A DNA stretch of 64,000 nt from Whitmania pigra (GCA_021613335.1 JAJTWR010000404.1:217001-281000); one strand, 5' to 3'; numbered from the stretch's first letter, positions 26,746 through 40,477 are shown. Made by a program: numbers and translations. Notes: generated by a model not told the origin, from the sequence alone.

Positions 26746-27773
26746 TGTATCACCACCATCATCATCATAATGATGTTGCTAAAACACCTTCATTAGTGTA
26801 ACAATTGCACAATATAGGTGCTCAACATAATTCAAGCGCCTGACCCTTTGATAAACATCTTAAATTTTTGGATTCGCTTAAGGTGGTTATAACCATCGTA
26901 AATGAGTTAATTAATAAAAATTATTAAATGCCAATTCCTGCTAATGATGTTCATAAATTTCGTTGGCATGGGTATGTTTGTCTTATTATTGTTAATATCT
27001 GATTATATTTGTTTACGATGTATAAGTGACAGTCAAGCTATTAGTAATAATTCATACCACGGCATACGAATGGTGTAAAAATAAAAATAATAATAATAAT
27101 AATAATATCCAAAATATCCAATTAAAATAATTATTTTATTTTATGTTAAAACTTTCACAAACAGACAAATTGTCTATTGCCGACCAGCTCGATTTAATGC
27201 CCCATGTTTTATAGTCTTAAAAATATTTTTAATTCAAAAATTATTTTTGCGCCACAACAGATCATTAGCATAAAATATAAATAAATATTTTGAAGTATTT
27301 GTGGTCTTGCAAAATAAGACCATCTAAAAAAAATCATCTGCGTGAATTACTGCCACTGGCATTTGAATTAAATATTTATCGATGCAGTGCTATCTTAGCA
27401 TAGATGTTTTTGAAATGTTCCAAATGAATTTTTTTTAAATGACCCAGGAGAAATTAAAATTATTTTTCCATTTAAAAGTTAAAAATAATTTTATGAAAAT
27501 AAGCATATTTATGATATAACGTCTTGTCAAATTTTAATTATTACGTAATAACTTTCATAGATTGATGATTATTAAAATAATATTAATAACAACAGTAGCA
27601 GTAATTAATAAATTAAAAGTTATGCAAGTATACAGTTAATTAAATTACAGATGAGTTGGTCGAATTAGCATGAGCCATGTCTGTACAATCACTGAATCCA
27701 ACAGAAGTTATTAAAAACAACATGATTACATATTTAAATAATATATTTCATTGTGTAACTAATAAAATTATGT
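26746..27773. repeat. junction of minus and plus two-hairpin units
   Basis: A minus box (CTAAAACACCTTCATTAG) lies at 26778-26795. From 27303 the orientation turns to plus: first hairpin GGTCTTGCAAAATAAGACC at 27303-27321 with CATCTAAAAAAAA, second box TATCTTAGCATAGATGTTTT at 27391-27410. The part 27460-27720 is duplicated at 57460-57730. No gene. Confidence 0.7.
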
Positions 27774-27813
27774 AATAATAATAATAATAGTAATAATAAT
27801 AATAATAATAATA

Positions 27814-27899
<86 letters not shown>

Positions 27900-27921
27900 T
27901 AATAATATAATAATAATAATA

Positions 27922-27982
<61 letters not shown>

Positions 27983-27995
27983 GCAATAACAATAA
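27774..27995. repeat. (AAT)n microsatellite
   Basis: Long array with TAATA phase breaks, ending in AGCAATAACAATAAC. Confidence 0.97.
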
Positions 27996-28181
27996 CAATA
28001 ATATGTTTTATTTAATTAATTATATTGCTATTATTGTTGTTATTATTATAAAATACATTTACCTAATCATTTTTATAATTATCATAAATGTGATAAAGCG
28101 AGCAGTGTTAAAAAACTACATTTAGAAATTTCTGTTTATAACCTTTCAGTATTTTAAATTAGTTTACTTTTGTTTTCAAAC

Positions 28182-28410
28182 GATGCCATCAATTGCTCTC
28201 ATCGTGGGAACGCAAAAGGCGTGCGAGTTGGTTCAGAAGGTTGCGTTCCTGCGAACGGCGGTGAAAGCAGCAGTCGTTACATGTCGTGTTAGCAACCCAG
28301 CTCGCACTGCCAAGAAGCGCCCTTGGGTAGGTGCCCTATACAATTGGTGGATCGAATAAGAAGTCCCTTCACATCCTAGCCGGATATATAAGGTATTCAA
28401 AAAATCGGAT
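28182..28410. other. GC-richer insert of unknown nature
   Basis: About 230 bp clearly richer in G and C than anything around it interrupts a repeat unit whose uninterrupted sister is at 3770-3850. It contains the minus-strand word GCAGTGCGAGCTGGGTTGCT. A 67-codon frame lies on the minus strand (28436-28233) without a motif I know. It could be a SINE or another retroposon piece; I see no convincing pol III A/B boxes. Confidence 0.45.
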
Positions 28411-30049
28411 AAACACAAAATGCAAGTTGACCGCAAGGGGTCGACAAAAATAGTTGCTATATATCCCGCAACACCGCCACAATAAGCATTCTCATCTTAA
28501 ATATGCCAGTACATTTTTACTCCAGCAAAGATGTTTTTGTATGTGATGGTCGAAAGACTTCTTCAAATTCGTTTTTCATATAATTGGGATGTTATTTCAG
28601 ATTTCTTTATAAAAATTTAAATTCTCTCTAGTCTATGATGACGATTATAACTACGGTGAATAAAAACGTCTTATTTTAAGGACTAGCGGGAGAAGTGGCA
28701 ATGAACAGTTCAAAGAAACCAATATAAAAAGTATCACAATAATAAAATCAACATTGGATTTTATGATTAGAAAGAATTTTTAAGAGAATTCATTATTTTT
28801 TTAAAGTCACTTTGTCGTAACAACAATAATGGTGGAAACTCATTCCGTTATATTGTGACTATCGAGAGAACTAGACATTGAGCCAACAAAAATTACACAA
28901 AGTGGACAATTAAATCTAGTCGCAGTTTCACCTTACCTATTTGAGATCTGATAATTCTCTAAGCAGGGGTGTTTTGCGAACGATATGGTCTGGAGAATCG
29001 ATCAACCGACAACAAGTATTAAGTATATTTAATTATAGTTAACAATAATAAAAATAATTTTTAACTACATATTTGACGTAATTTGATTCACCAATGTTGT
29101 GAAAGAATAAAATTCCCATCTCCCCAACGACAATCTATCTCGAGCCATGGCTAACCCAACCGAATAAACCAGAAATCCGATCAGAAATGATACCGAAATC
29201 TGAACCATATACTGTTTCTCAAGCTAATTATTGTTCTTTAAACATCCATTCAGTAGTGCTTTAAAAGAAGGGTCGACTTGATCAACTGTAAATAGCTTGC
29301 TCATCAAATTATTGATTGAAATTTGTTTTAATTCAAAATTCATTATTTATTCAGATTTCACTGTTTGGCCTCCTAAGACCGTCCAAATAAGATTTTTCTA
29401 TAATAACATTTTGATTCGCTGGCGCATGCTTCTTAAAATACTTGTTATGACATTACTAATGCAGAGGTGTTTCTGGCATTTTATTAAAAATCAATCAATA
29501 GATGACTCACGATTAAATCAGGCGATACATCCTGATCATCATTAATAATAATTATCAATAATAAAAACAATGCCACAAATTGTAATTGACATTAATGCCC
29601 ATTACACTGCCATCTACCGTTTACAATATAATTATTATCATTGTCATAACGTCATCATGTCTGATTTACCATCGATGGCTCTTAATCATTTCTAAACTTG
29701 GTCGCTAGACCTTAAATAATAAAAAAAAAGAGATCAAAACATTTACAAAAGATTTGACTTAAATATTTAACCATGCTTTGCTCTCTTAGCAGAGGAATTT
29801 TCTTGTTTATTTTACCGGTCCTCAAACTTATTCTAACATACCAATCAATATTAAATCGTCCATTGATATTATTTAATAGATTATATATTCGTTCGAATTT
29901 TATTAACTTGACTCTAATGTCATATAACTCGTTGTTACTCTCTTATAATTATAATAGTAACTATGTGTTACAAATTAATTTTTTATAACAACAACAACAA
30001 TAACATAGGCAGAAACATATCATCGATATAATGTGACTAGCGAGTGAAC

Positions 30050-30161
30050 TGGCCAACGAGCCATCAATAAAATGAAGATTAGAATAGGCGCTAACAAAGT
30101 GGAAAATCTACTTATTAATAAATATATGAGGCCAGGTTCTTTACTAAGCAAAGGTGTTTTG
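30050..30161 (+). repeat. canonical two-hairpin module (TGGC stem)
   Basis: TGGCCAACGAGCCA at 30050-30063 then TCAATAAAA; second box CTAAGCAAAGGTGTTTTG ending at 30162. Confidence 0.75.
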
Positions 30162-32528
30162 TGAATCATTCTACCATCCGTAACAAGTATTAAATATATT
30201 TATGTAATTTTATTAATAATGATGATAAATAAAACAAAAACAACAATAACGTTTTTTTTAAATTTATCAATAAAAATGTTTACAATTAATTTACCATTTT
30301 TAAGAAACAATGTTCTAAAGATGTCGCTATATTGACAACCTAGTTTCTCCGTTCATCTCCATCTACCATACAAACCAACCGTCCGACCTCGACTCATACT
30401 GTTTGACCTCTTAAGGTCATCCAAATAATAAAAAACTGATTAAGACGGTGACAATAAGTGTCAAGTATCTTAAATACTTACAACAATGACGTTACAAAAG
30501 CGGAGAAAATAATTATCACATTTAACCAAGGGGTGTTAGCAATTTCTACTTGATTATTTTTGGTCGTCGATAAGACCATCCAAAAATATAACATAGACTC
30601 ATTGCATCAAATATGCATATGACTTCAGTATTCAGCGATACGCTCCTTTCTTAGCAGAGGTGTTTTTAAAATGTTCGTGAAAATCGATCATCCGACAACA
30701 AGTATTAAATATATTTGAATATAATAATATAGTGTTAATAATAATAATAATAATAATAAATACTATAACAACAAATAAAAATTAATAATAACAACAATAA
30801 AATGCTAAGTTAAATAATGGTTGAGATTTGTTTGTTATCAGGCAGTACATAAAATTTATTTAAGTATTTCTTTTCATTTTATTTATTTTTAAAACTATTA
30901 CTATATTAGTGTGGTTTGACCCTGTGGGAATTGGACAACTACTGTATGAGTATTTTTGGTCCTACAAAATAAGACCATCCAAAACAATAATTTTTTGATA
31001 AAAAAAAGAAAAGCAAAAAAATGGAAATTTGACTAAAATATTTAACTATAAGTTTCTCCTTTAGTAGAGGTGATTTGAAAAAGTTCTCAATAAATTTTTA
31101 TTAAGTACGACAGAATTGATTTAAAATAAATTAATCATTGAATGAGAAACAAAGAAATAATGTAATTTTGCTTTTAACCTCGTATCCATATTTATTTGTT
31201 ACAAAAAAGCTTTAAAATAAAATTAAAAAATTTTATCAAGAATAATTTAATATAGTATTTTGAGCTGAAGCGCGTCTTGTAACCATTTATATAGCGCTTA
31301 TTCCCAAAGGCGCTGACGGCAGTGCAGTCTGTATTTAAAACACGACGCATAACGATTGTTGCCATTGCCGCCGTATGCAGGAATGTATCCAACATGCCCC
31401 CAAAAAATTAAAACCTCTTAAAACAATAAAGTATAACCAGTTAGTAATATAATGAAATATAATAGTCCCATTTATCCTATTCTTTCGCTTAAACATAAAA
31501 TGTCTGTCAACGACTAACACCAACACATGCCCCAATACTTGACCTCTTAGGGCCACCCAAATTATTTAATCTTAAAAATAAATTAAACATCCATGTCCTA
31601 CTAAAGCATAGACAAAAAAGAGAGTTTTTTTAATTTACAGAATATTAAGTAATGGGCAAATAATTTTTTAAGTGATTTCTTTTATTTTTTGTAATTTATG
31701 GTTCTACAAAGTGAGAATTTCCAAAAAATCAGTAATGTGCTTCCCAAATTCCAAAAGAAATCATTTTGATTTAAATATTTAGCAATATGTTGCACGGAGG
31801 TGTTTTTAAAATTTGATTGAAATCCCCAACCAGTTATTTCATTAAAACTTATATTAGTCTAAAAATACCACTTTAGGCCATCAACCTCGCTATAGATTCG
31901 CATTAAATACTTGGGTCTAAGTATTTCTCTTATCAGGGGTGTTTTATGAATGGAGAATCCGGAGAATCGATCGATAATTTAGAAACAAGTTTTAAATGCA
32001 TTTAAATACAATTATTAATAATAAAAATTGAGAAACAGTTTGTGGCACAGATTTCGGTACATCAGGTTTATTTGGTTTGGTTACCTATGGGTCGAGGTTG
32101 TTTGGATGGTCGTTGGGAGATGGGAATTTAAAATAGGATTGCGTCATCTTTAGTAACATTTCGTAACACCTCTGCTTAGAGAACTTCATGGCCTCAAAAA
32201 AAAAGTGTTAGGTGAATCTATCATCGCGTCGCCTTTAAATAAGCTCTTATTTTTGGCCAGTTCCCGAGCGTAATTTAACAATGATGTGTTTCCACCTTTG
32301 TTGTTGTTGTTTCGTCAAAGTCATTGTATATTCAAAGTATTTATTATTATTTTATTATTAAACTTAATTCAATAAATAATTCTCCCAAAGAAACGACACA
32401 TTATGAAGTACTTAATAACTTCAATTATTGTGGCAATTACTGGGTTGATACCCATTTTAGATATTTATATTTAAAATGTTTAGTGCTTGGACCCGTGAAG
32501 TTTTGGCAACTTCTATTTGAGTACTTTT

Positions 32529-32628
32529 GGTCCTACAAAATAAGACCATCAAAGCAATAATTTTGATTTCTCAAACATAGATCAATAACTAAAATATCGA
32601 CGAGTTCATCCCTTAGCGTAGGTGTTTT
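32529..32628 (+). repeat. canonical two-hairpin module (GGTC stem)
   Basis: GGTCCTACAAAATAAGACC at 32529-32547 then ATCAAAGCAA; second box TCCCTTAGCGTAGGTGTTTT ending near 32628. A very similar copy starts at 30958. Confidence 0.75.
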
Positions 32629-32920
32629 CTCTGGGCAAAATTAAAATTATTATCCGTTAAAAAATGCAATAATATTAGATGAACAATAATATATTAATTA
32701 TTTTATCGTCATATAAAAAGTAATACATATTAAAAAAATTATATACATATTAATTATTGTAATTAATGATAATAATATTAATCACTGAACGCGTAGAAAA
32801 TTTCTTAGAATAACATAATTTAACCTAAAAACTCATTTTAAAATTCAATTTATTATTAATGAATTTAACATATTACAATTTCCACAAAAATATCTGCGTT
32901 ACAATAACTAGCGAAAGAAA

Positions 32921-33023
32921 TGGCCAAGCAGCCATCCAAAAACAGGCGTTAATTATCACATTGTGATGACAGGATCACATTAAGTACATGAGACCAATAA
33001 GTTCTCTAAGCAGAGGTGTTTTC
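32921..33023 (+). repeat. canonical two-hairpin module (TGGC stem)
   Basis: TGGCCAAGCAGCCA at 32921-32934 followed by TCCAAAAACA; second box TTCTCTAAGCAGAGGTGTTTTC ends at 33023, where CTCT and AGAG can pair. Confidence 0.8.
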
Positions 33024-33187
33024 TTAGTGATGTAACTAACAAAATGGAACATTCGGCACAACCAATTAAATATATTTAAATATAATAATTATTAATAACA
33101 ACATGATATTTAATTTTAAAATATTCATTTTAATTTTAAAACATTAACCATTGTTAGGAAAGATTATGTTTAATCTCCGAGGATTGT

Positions 33188-33886
33188 ATGAGAGACGTTC
33201 TCGTAGAAATGACGGACTCACTGTGTGCAAAACTGACCCTAATGAATGAAAAGATAATGCTTTCGGTCACCGAAAAGCTTAACGAGTGTTTCAGCAAATC
33301 AATGGAGCTACTGACAAAGACTTTTCAGAACATGATGACACAGGTAATCAAATCAATGGCCGAGTGTTTTCAGAATGCACTCGCCCCAGTATTGCAGAGG
33401 CTGGATTCAATTGACAAAAAAACAGAGTTTAAAGAAAAGACGAGCGATGACAGAAATGAGGCAGTAAAGATTGCCACAAAGACATTATTGGACTTTGAAA
33501 GAGAGAGGGAAGAGAAGAAGCGTAGAGCCAGCAATATCATTGTCTCAGGCCTACCCCCTCGACCAAATGTCAAGGACGCTGATCTGTTTGGAGATTTCTG
33601 CCAAAACAACCTGACTGTAAAGCCTCGAGTGATTGCAACCAGACGACTGGGCAGAGATAGCCAAAATCTCAATGCTAAGCTCTGTGTTACATTGGAGAAT
33701 GTTGAGGCGGTTAAGGATGTAATTTCATCATCCAGACTCCTTCGCGCCTCACAAGACTCCGAAGTCAGGAGAGTATTTTTCAATCCTGACCTCACCCGTC
33801 TGCAGTCTGAAGAGGCGTACGCTCGCAGATTGGCCAAACGTTCTTCTAGAACTCAGAAGGATACTACAACTCAGCCCTTTCCATAA
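33188..33886 (+). CDS. LINE ORF1 protein
   Basis: A 232-residue protein starting at ATG 33188. Residues 1-80 have heptad-like spacing of L, M and F and probably form a coiled coil. A charged stretch (EREREEKKRRASN, about 102-115) leads to a compact domain with NIIVSGLP, RRLGR, KLCVTLE, VRRVFFNPDLT and SEEAYARRL, the pattern of ORF1 nucleic-acid-binding domains in CR1/L2-like elements. It probably binds element RNA in the ribonucleoprotein particle. The frame is intact and ends two bases before the ORF2 frame opens. Confidence 0.8.
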   Translation: MRDVLVEMTDSLCAKLTLMNEKIMLSVTEKLNECFSKSMELLTKTFQNMMTQVIKSMAECFQNALAPVLQRLDSIDKKTEFKEKTSDDRNEAVKIATKTLLDFEREREEKKRRASNIIVSGLPPRPNVKDADLFGDFCQNNLTVKPRVIATRRLGRDSQNLNAKLCVTLENVEAVKDVISSSRLLRASQDSEVRRVFFNPDLTRLQSEEAYARRLAKRSSRTQKDTTTQPFP

Positions 33887-33890
33887 GCTG

Positions 33891-36637
33891 ATTTTAACTA
33901 ATCTTAGAAGTTGCAACAATAAGTTCAATGAAGTATTTATGTTTGTAAACGCAGAAGAACCTGATATTTTTTGTTGTACTGAAACATGGCTCAATACTGA
34001 CCTCCCCAGCTCACTGTTTTGCCCACGCAATTACCAGGTGATACGTTGGGACAGAAATTCAAAGGGTGGTGGAGTTATGTTAATCATTAAGGACTATTTT
34101 TCTTATCGATCAATCGAGATACCTAAAGAGTTTTCCAACACAGAACTTGTTTGTATTGATCTCTCAGCAAACCATTCCACCTACAGACTCATAGTTTATT
34201 ATCGTCCGGGAGGATTTGATTTAGAGGCTATGGATTATGCCAGTGAAAGTATCAAATGCTTATACCACCTCTGCTCAACTAAGCACACTATCTGTCTACT
34301 TGGCGATTTCAATCTCCCAGCCTTCGATTGGACCCACCACACAGCACCCAACAACAGCATCTACAGACTTTTTTTGAATTCTTCAACAACTGTGGCTTCC
34401 ATCAATTTGTAACATCTTCCACACGACATGATAACATCCTGGATCTTGTCTTTTCAAATGACTCTCAGTTTATATCAAACATTGAGGTGCAATGCCCCAT
34501 CTCAACCAGTGACCACAATGTCATTGTTCTCAGACCTAACACTCTCAACTTACCCAAACACCGACAATCATTACCATCATCTTATAACTTTAAGAAAGGA
34601 AACTATGCTATGATTAATGAATACCTCTCGTATATCGATTGGGGTGCAATCTTTCAGTTCTGTCCCGACGTGAACTGCTGTTGGAACGAATTCAAGCAGC
34701 AAATTGACCTGGCTATCCACCTGTTTATACCAAAATTCTCACTTCTCGACAGAAAATGCAAAAACAGATACCCGCACTTCATCAACAAACTGCTTAAGGA
34801 AAAATCCAAACTTTGGAGAACTTGGAGAAAAGACAACAGCAATGTCAACAAAAATATTTATTCCACGTTTGCTAAGAGTTGTGCTACAACAATAAAGACT
34901 TACCACCAATCTCAGGAACTTCAACTACTCAACAGCAAGAATATTGGCCAACTCTACAAGTACGCTAACAAAAAAAATGCACATGAGGTCTGGAATTTCA
35001 GAGATTGCTCTCTCTGATGGCACCCTGACACGAGAACCGGCGGTGATCGCCAACGCCTTCAACAACTACTTCTCATCAGTCTTCACCATTGACGACGGGA
35101 ACAAACCTGGAACTTCCTTGAAAACTGTTACTGTAATGCCGGACATTCAGTTCACACCATATATAGTCTATTCGACGCTTCTTGGTCTCAAATCATCGTT
35201 GTCAGCCGGGCCGGATGGTATTCCAAACATATTCTTGAAAAAATGTGCATCTGCACTAGCTGTTCCACTATCCCACCTTTTCGACGCATCCTACAAAGAT
35301 CATAAATTGCCCCAGGACTGGAAAGTCGCCCTGGTAACACCCATCCACAAGAAAGGTCCCACCACTTCTCCTGAAAACTACAGACCAATATCTATTACAT
35401 CAACATGTTGCAGAGCTATGGAAAGAATCATCAATAAATCCCTAATGCAATACCTTTTGAACCATAAGCTTATCGACTGTAGCCAACATGGCTTTATTCC
35501 GGCTCGTTCAACCACCACAAATATCCTCGAATGCACTCAAAGATGGACAGACGCCATACAAGACAAGCAAAATTTAGACATCATCTACTTGGACTTCCGT
35601 AAGGCCTTTGACTCTGTCTCTCACACAAAACTAATGCTCAAAATATGCACATATGGTGTAAGTGACAATATGAAAGGATGGCTTGAGGATTTTCTATACT
35701 TGAGGTCACAGAAAGTGAGCATCAATGGATGTATCTCAGAAGAGGTTGCTGTCACTAGCGGAGTTCCTCAGGGGAGTGTTCTCGGGCCAACCTTATTTTT
35801 GCTATATATAAACGACCTACCCGAAATATTCAAAAGCTCCGACACCATTTGTAAGCTCTTTGCTGACGATGTAAAACTTTACAACACTTCTTCTCTCCAG
35901 TTGCAACGATCTCTTGACAAAATAGTAGAATGGAGTGAAAAATGGCAATACAGCTTGCTCCCGACAAATGTCAGATACTCTCGCTGATTGGTTACAACAA
36001 AAATTTCAACCCATGTGAATTTTGGATCAATAACCACAGACTGTCGAGAGTTGGCACGATCCGAGATCTGGGAGTGCTTATTGATTCCTCCCTCAAATTC
36101 GTCCATCACATCGACAACATCACCAGGAAAGCAGCCATAATATCCAAATTGATTCTTGCATCTTTTTCCTCTAGAGACCCAGATATCCTTAAAAAAGCAT
36201 TTTGTACTTACGTTAGACCAATATTGGAATACAGCTCTCCCGTTTGGAATCCTCATAAAAAACTACTCATTGACAGAATAGAGAAAATTCAAAAAAGATA
36301 CACAAAGGCCATTCCCACACTTGCCCAGTATCCATATCTACAAAGACTAAAGACACTTAAACTACCAACATTGGAAAAGCGTCGACTACTGGCCGATCTC
36401 ACTCTCTGTTACAGCTACAAAATGGCTTTATCCACAGCAACATTTCCACTACTCTTATTAGATCAACTTACACTAGGACCAGAGGCCATAACCACAAACT
36501 CAGGACAAGAAAATCCCGATGTGAAATATCCAAACACTTTTTCTCTAACCGCATTGTCCGATCCTGGAACTCCCTGCCAGCTCATATCGTCAATTCCTCA
36601 ACAACAAACCGATTTAATTCTGAAATCTGTAAACTAA
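33891..36637 (+). pseudogene. LINE ORF2: endonuclease and reverse transcriptase, three frameshifts
   Basis: The protein runs through four frames (33891-34370, then to 34977, then to about 35946, then to 36637). The N-terminal apurinic-type endonuclease shows LTNLRSCNNKF, TETWL, GGGVMLIIKD, LLGDFNLPAFDW and TSDHNVIVL. The RT has YRPIS, IIYLDFRKAFDSVSH (motif A), SGVPQGSVLGPTLF (B), LFADDVKLY (C) and LAPDKCQIL (D/E). The C-terminus has YVRPILEYSSPVWNP and KIQKRYTK. Each frame change is one base and sits at or beside a homopolymer (T run near 34370, A run near 34970, AA near 35945), so either light decay or sequencing error could explain them. No internal stop is seen otherwise. Confidence 0.85.
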
Positions 36638-36869
36638 ATCTTAATCCCTACCTCAGATTCCAAGAACTTTGAAAATTTATTACCTCCTATTAAACTTTTT
36701 CTCCTCGCTTTCGATTTCTCAGACTAGATCTGCCCGAGCGATGATGAACTTAGTTTTCGCGTTTAAGTTTATTTTTCGATCGTGTTAGAGGCTTCGGCCC
36801 TTCGTTCGTGTCTTTAAATAAATAAATAAATAAATAAAAATAAAATTGTAGCTAAAAAAGCTAAAAAAC

Positions 36870-37130
<261 letters not shown>

Positions 37131-38059
37131 GCAGCCATTTTTTTGTTTTTGTTATAGAGTAGCATTATTAGTACACCAGTTTGAAATAGCACCCGCTTTG
37201 CAGAGGTTTTAAAAAGAAATCCATGCTTGAATTTTGGTCTACCACAAATAATTAATTTCTGTGGCAGTTGCGATAATCATCACATATGCAATCAAAGAGG
37301 TAACTGTTAGCAATTTATTTTGAACTCTTTTTGGTCTTGCAAAACAAGACCATCTAAAAAAGTGGCATAATGATGTTAACTGTTTAAGCCGTGTATATCT
37401 GAGATGAACATTTAAAGATACAGTGCTCTCTTAGCAAAGGTGTTTTTATAGAGTTCAAAATGTTATTTTTTTAAATGCTCAAGGTAAAATTCAATTCAAA
37501 TCTTTGTTTCAAAAGACGCAATAATAATCATTTTGAAAAATAAACATATCTATAAATTGATCATCATTTTTTATATTTATTTGTTTAGTTTTAATTTTAT
37601 TTTTAATTATTTATTTTTCTAAATTTAATAATAATAATAATGCTACAACTTATAATTGACAGTAATGTCCATTACATTGCCATATAAAGTTCAAAATAAA
37701 ATTTTTCTTATCATCATAACGCCTATGTACAGTATGTGCCAAAACTGTTTTTAATAATATTTAATGACTGTCACAAGAACCAAAAAATTAATGCAAAAGT
37801 AATGCGAAGCGATTAGTGATTAGATTTGACGTAATTATTTAACAAAACGTTGTTATGTTAGCAGAGGTGTTTTTGATATAATGATTGTGATGAAGAACAT
37901 GTTCATCATAAATTCAACGGTATTCGAACTTACTCTAGCATATCAAGTAATATTAAATCGTCTTGCCATTTTATATACAATATAATATATATATATATAT
38001 AATAATATAATTATAATATATAATATAATATATATATAATAATAATACAATTTATATGT

Positions 38060-38095
<36 letters not shown>

Positions 38096-38177
38096 GATGA
38101 TAATAATTTTAAAAATATTTATAATAACTTAATTAATTAATTATTTATAATATATTCAATTACAATAATTATTATTA
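37131..38177 (+). repeat. two-hairpin units, plus orientation
   Basis: First hairpin at 37333-37351, second boxes at 37427-37447 and 37857-37874. Bases 37980-38165 are AT-only. No gene. Confidence 0.75.
37333..37447 (+). repeat. canonical two-hairpin module (GGTCTTG stem)
   Basis: GGTCTTGCAAAACAAGACC at 37333-37351, ATCTAAAAAA, and box CTCTCTTAGCAAAGGTGTTTTT ending near 37447. Confidence 0.8.
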
Positions 38178-38466
<289 letters not shown>

Positions 38467-38676
38467 AAATATGATCACCAGGCCTTACTCTCTTACGAAC
38501 ATCCAAACAAAACATTCCTCATTGATCAACCTGTATTCATACCTATTATCCAGAGCTTTTATTAATCCTCCAATTAAATTTTTTAAAAATTATATTGGTA
38601 AAATTAATATCATTTCACCGTTTCAAAAAAAGCTATGACGAATGAATGACACAATACTTATGACAATAATTTGTCT

Positions 38677-39905
38677 GAATGAAGTTTTCGACAATGCTCA
38701 CTGTACCTGCTCATTATAATTGTTGTTGTTAATAATAACAACATAATAGATAATTATAACAATAATAGTAACATAATTAATTAAAATATATAATTATATT
38801 TTAAATATTAATTTAATAATTTTTATAATAAACTGTTATATAATGAATAAATACAGAAACGTCGTTAACTGTAATAAGTTTTTGTATATTGTTTGTTCTT
38901 CTCTAAAATGCAAAAAACACCACTGTTTTGATAACGCTATAACAATAAGTATTTAAGAAGCGTCGCGAATTGGCTGTCCATCAGGTTATATTCGATTATT
39001 TTGGGTGGCCTTAAGAGGTCAAATAGTGTAAAAAAAAAAAAAGGAAAAATGGTGTTTGATAATTTTTCGTTCAATTATTATTGCTTATTTTAAAACGAAG
39101 ATTTGATTTTGATTTTGATTTAGAAAATATCTTAAAAATTCATTGAGAACTTCTAAAATCACCTAAAAATAGAAATTGTTAACAGTCAATTGGTGCATGT
39201 GAAGAATATCACAACTGCAGAAACAAGTTGAATCTACAAATGTTTGTGGTAGATCATAAATAACATTATAAATTAAATAAGATTAAAAAAATTAATAAAA
39301 TTTGTTTGCAGACACAATTTTAACTAATTCATTTATAATTATTATTAATTTTATTTTTTCTTATTATCCATATTATTAATTATTTAGTATTTATAAGAAT
39401 ATTATTATTATAATGAATGTATTTATTATTACAGTTAATAATATCATTACTAGTTGTTGCAGGATGATCAATTATAATGAATATTTTAAAAAAAGTTTGC
39501 ATTTTTTTAAAAACACCTCTGCTAAGAAAGCAGCACATCCTTAAAGCGGAATGTGCACGCATTGGAGTTCGCACTTGCACTTTCAAAGTGATACTTTTGG
39601 ATGGTCATATTTTCCACGACCGAAAAAACTCAAACGAAATGGCTAACAACCCTTAGGTATATGTGATGATTATCTGCAGCTGCCATGAAAAGAGAAAAAT
39701 ATTTGTAAAAAAATGCTATTATGAGATTATATGAAATTTAAATATTTTAAATAATTTATTATTATTATCATTATTTTTCTTTTATGGTGACATATTTTGA
39801 ACATATTCTTTCCTAGCCATTGTGATTTACATTTTGACAAATTCTTATTGTAATTTTACTAATTATTTAATGTAAGAAAAAAACATTTAAGGAATGGCAA
39901 TGGAA
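38677..39905. repeat. 1.2-kb duplicated segment, copy A
   Basis: High-identity direct copies lie at 48234-49455 (B) and 61468-62479 (C); an internally deleted copy lies at 55490-56040 (D). Each contains two two-hairpin modules (the AAAAAACACCACTG and AAAAACACCTCTGC boxes). Confidence 0.85.
39508..39621 (-). repeat. canonical two-hairpin module (GGTC...GACC)
   Basis: Second box AAAAACACCTCTGCTAAGAA at 39509-39528; first hairpin arms GGTCAT and ACGACC at 39603-39621, preceded by TTTTGGAT. Sisters at 49048-49165, 55700-55805 and 62310-62421. Confidence 0.75.
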
Positions 39906-40413
39906 ATGTATATGAGAAAAGATTTATTTAGAATTTTTGGAAAGCTTTTCTAAACTTAAATATTTAATAAAGTAATGATTTAACGTAAGATATTTGATAA
40001 GGCTTGACAAATTATCTCTTTGGGAATATCTAGCTTTGGGAATGTTCATTTTGACATCTCCTTGGTTTATACAATAATATGATTTATTTATTGGAATTTT
40101 TTTTTTATTTGGAGAGCCAAAAACTCTTAAAAAAATAATAAAAGTAATCACTATTAAAATTGTTTGATTATTGTTTTATATTCTATGAATTAGAAAAAAT
40201 ATTTTCGACAGAAGGCACTTTTCTAAAAAAAAATAGATTGATATCATTATGAGAAATGTTATATTTAGAATTGTTTGGAAGCTTTCCTGTACTTTATTTT
40301 GCATAATTTATTTTGCAGGATAATAATTTTCCTTAAACATATTGTTAACAAAACACCTCTGCTTTGAGATCTACATGGTCTCATATACTTTAGGGGAATG
40401 TGTCTCTTGTTGT

Positions 40414-40477
40414 CCGCTGCGGGTGCACCGTCCTAATCATCTAGAAATGCAACGGACGTTAATAAAACAATTTTTTT
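40414..40477 (+). mobile_element. short retroposon with target duplication
   Basis: CCGCTGCGGGTGCACCGTCC then AATCATCTAGAAATGCAACG and GACGTTAATAAAA. Flanked by TGTCTCTTGTTGT (40401-40413) and TGTCTCTTATTGT (40478-40490). The sister segment at 26290-26310 lacks the insert. Confidence 0.85.

Larger units (their letters stand above)
27996..33170 (+). repeat. long block of two-hairpin units, plus orientation
   Basis: Second boxes at 28521-28538, 28954-28974, 29451-29473, 29780-29800, 30141-30161, 30641-30668, 31056-31076, 31786-31808, 31924-31946, 32609-32628 and 33001-33023. First hairpins at 30050-30063, 30405-30418 (GACCTCTTAAGGTC), 30958-30976, 31541-31554, 32529-32547 and 32921-32934. One inverted box (ACACCTCTGCTTAGAGAAC) sits at 32167-32185. 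No gene. Confidence 0.75.
33171..36841 (+). mobile_element. CR1-like LINE, nearly full length
   Basis: Two consecutive frames, ORF1 (33188-33886) and ORF2 (33891-36637), are followed by a short 3' UTR and an (AAAT)n tail at 36816-36841. It is much less AT-rich than the flanks. The insertion lies in a unit just after AGGAAAGATTATGTT. The 5' end is probably slightly truncated because there is little leader before ORF1. ORF2 has the endonuclease and reverse transcriptase layout of the Jockey/CR1 group; I cannot place it more finely. Confidence 0.85.

Noticed and set aside
28233..28436. 67-codon minus frame in the GC-richer insert as a gene.
   Set aside because: No start context, no recognisable domain, and its ends run into ordinary unit DNA.
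33370..33837. 155-codon minus-strand frame inside LINE ORF1.
   Set aside because: Shadow of ORF1; the plus-strand protein has the expected family motifs.
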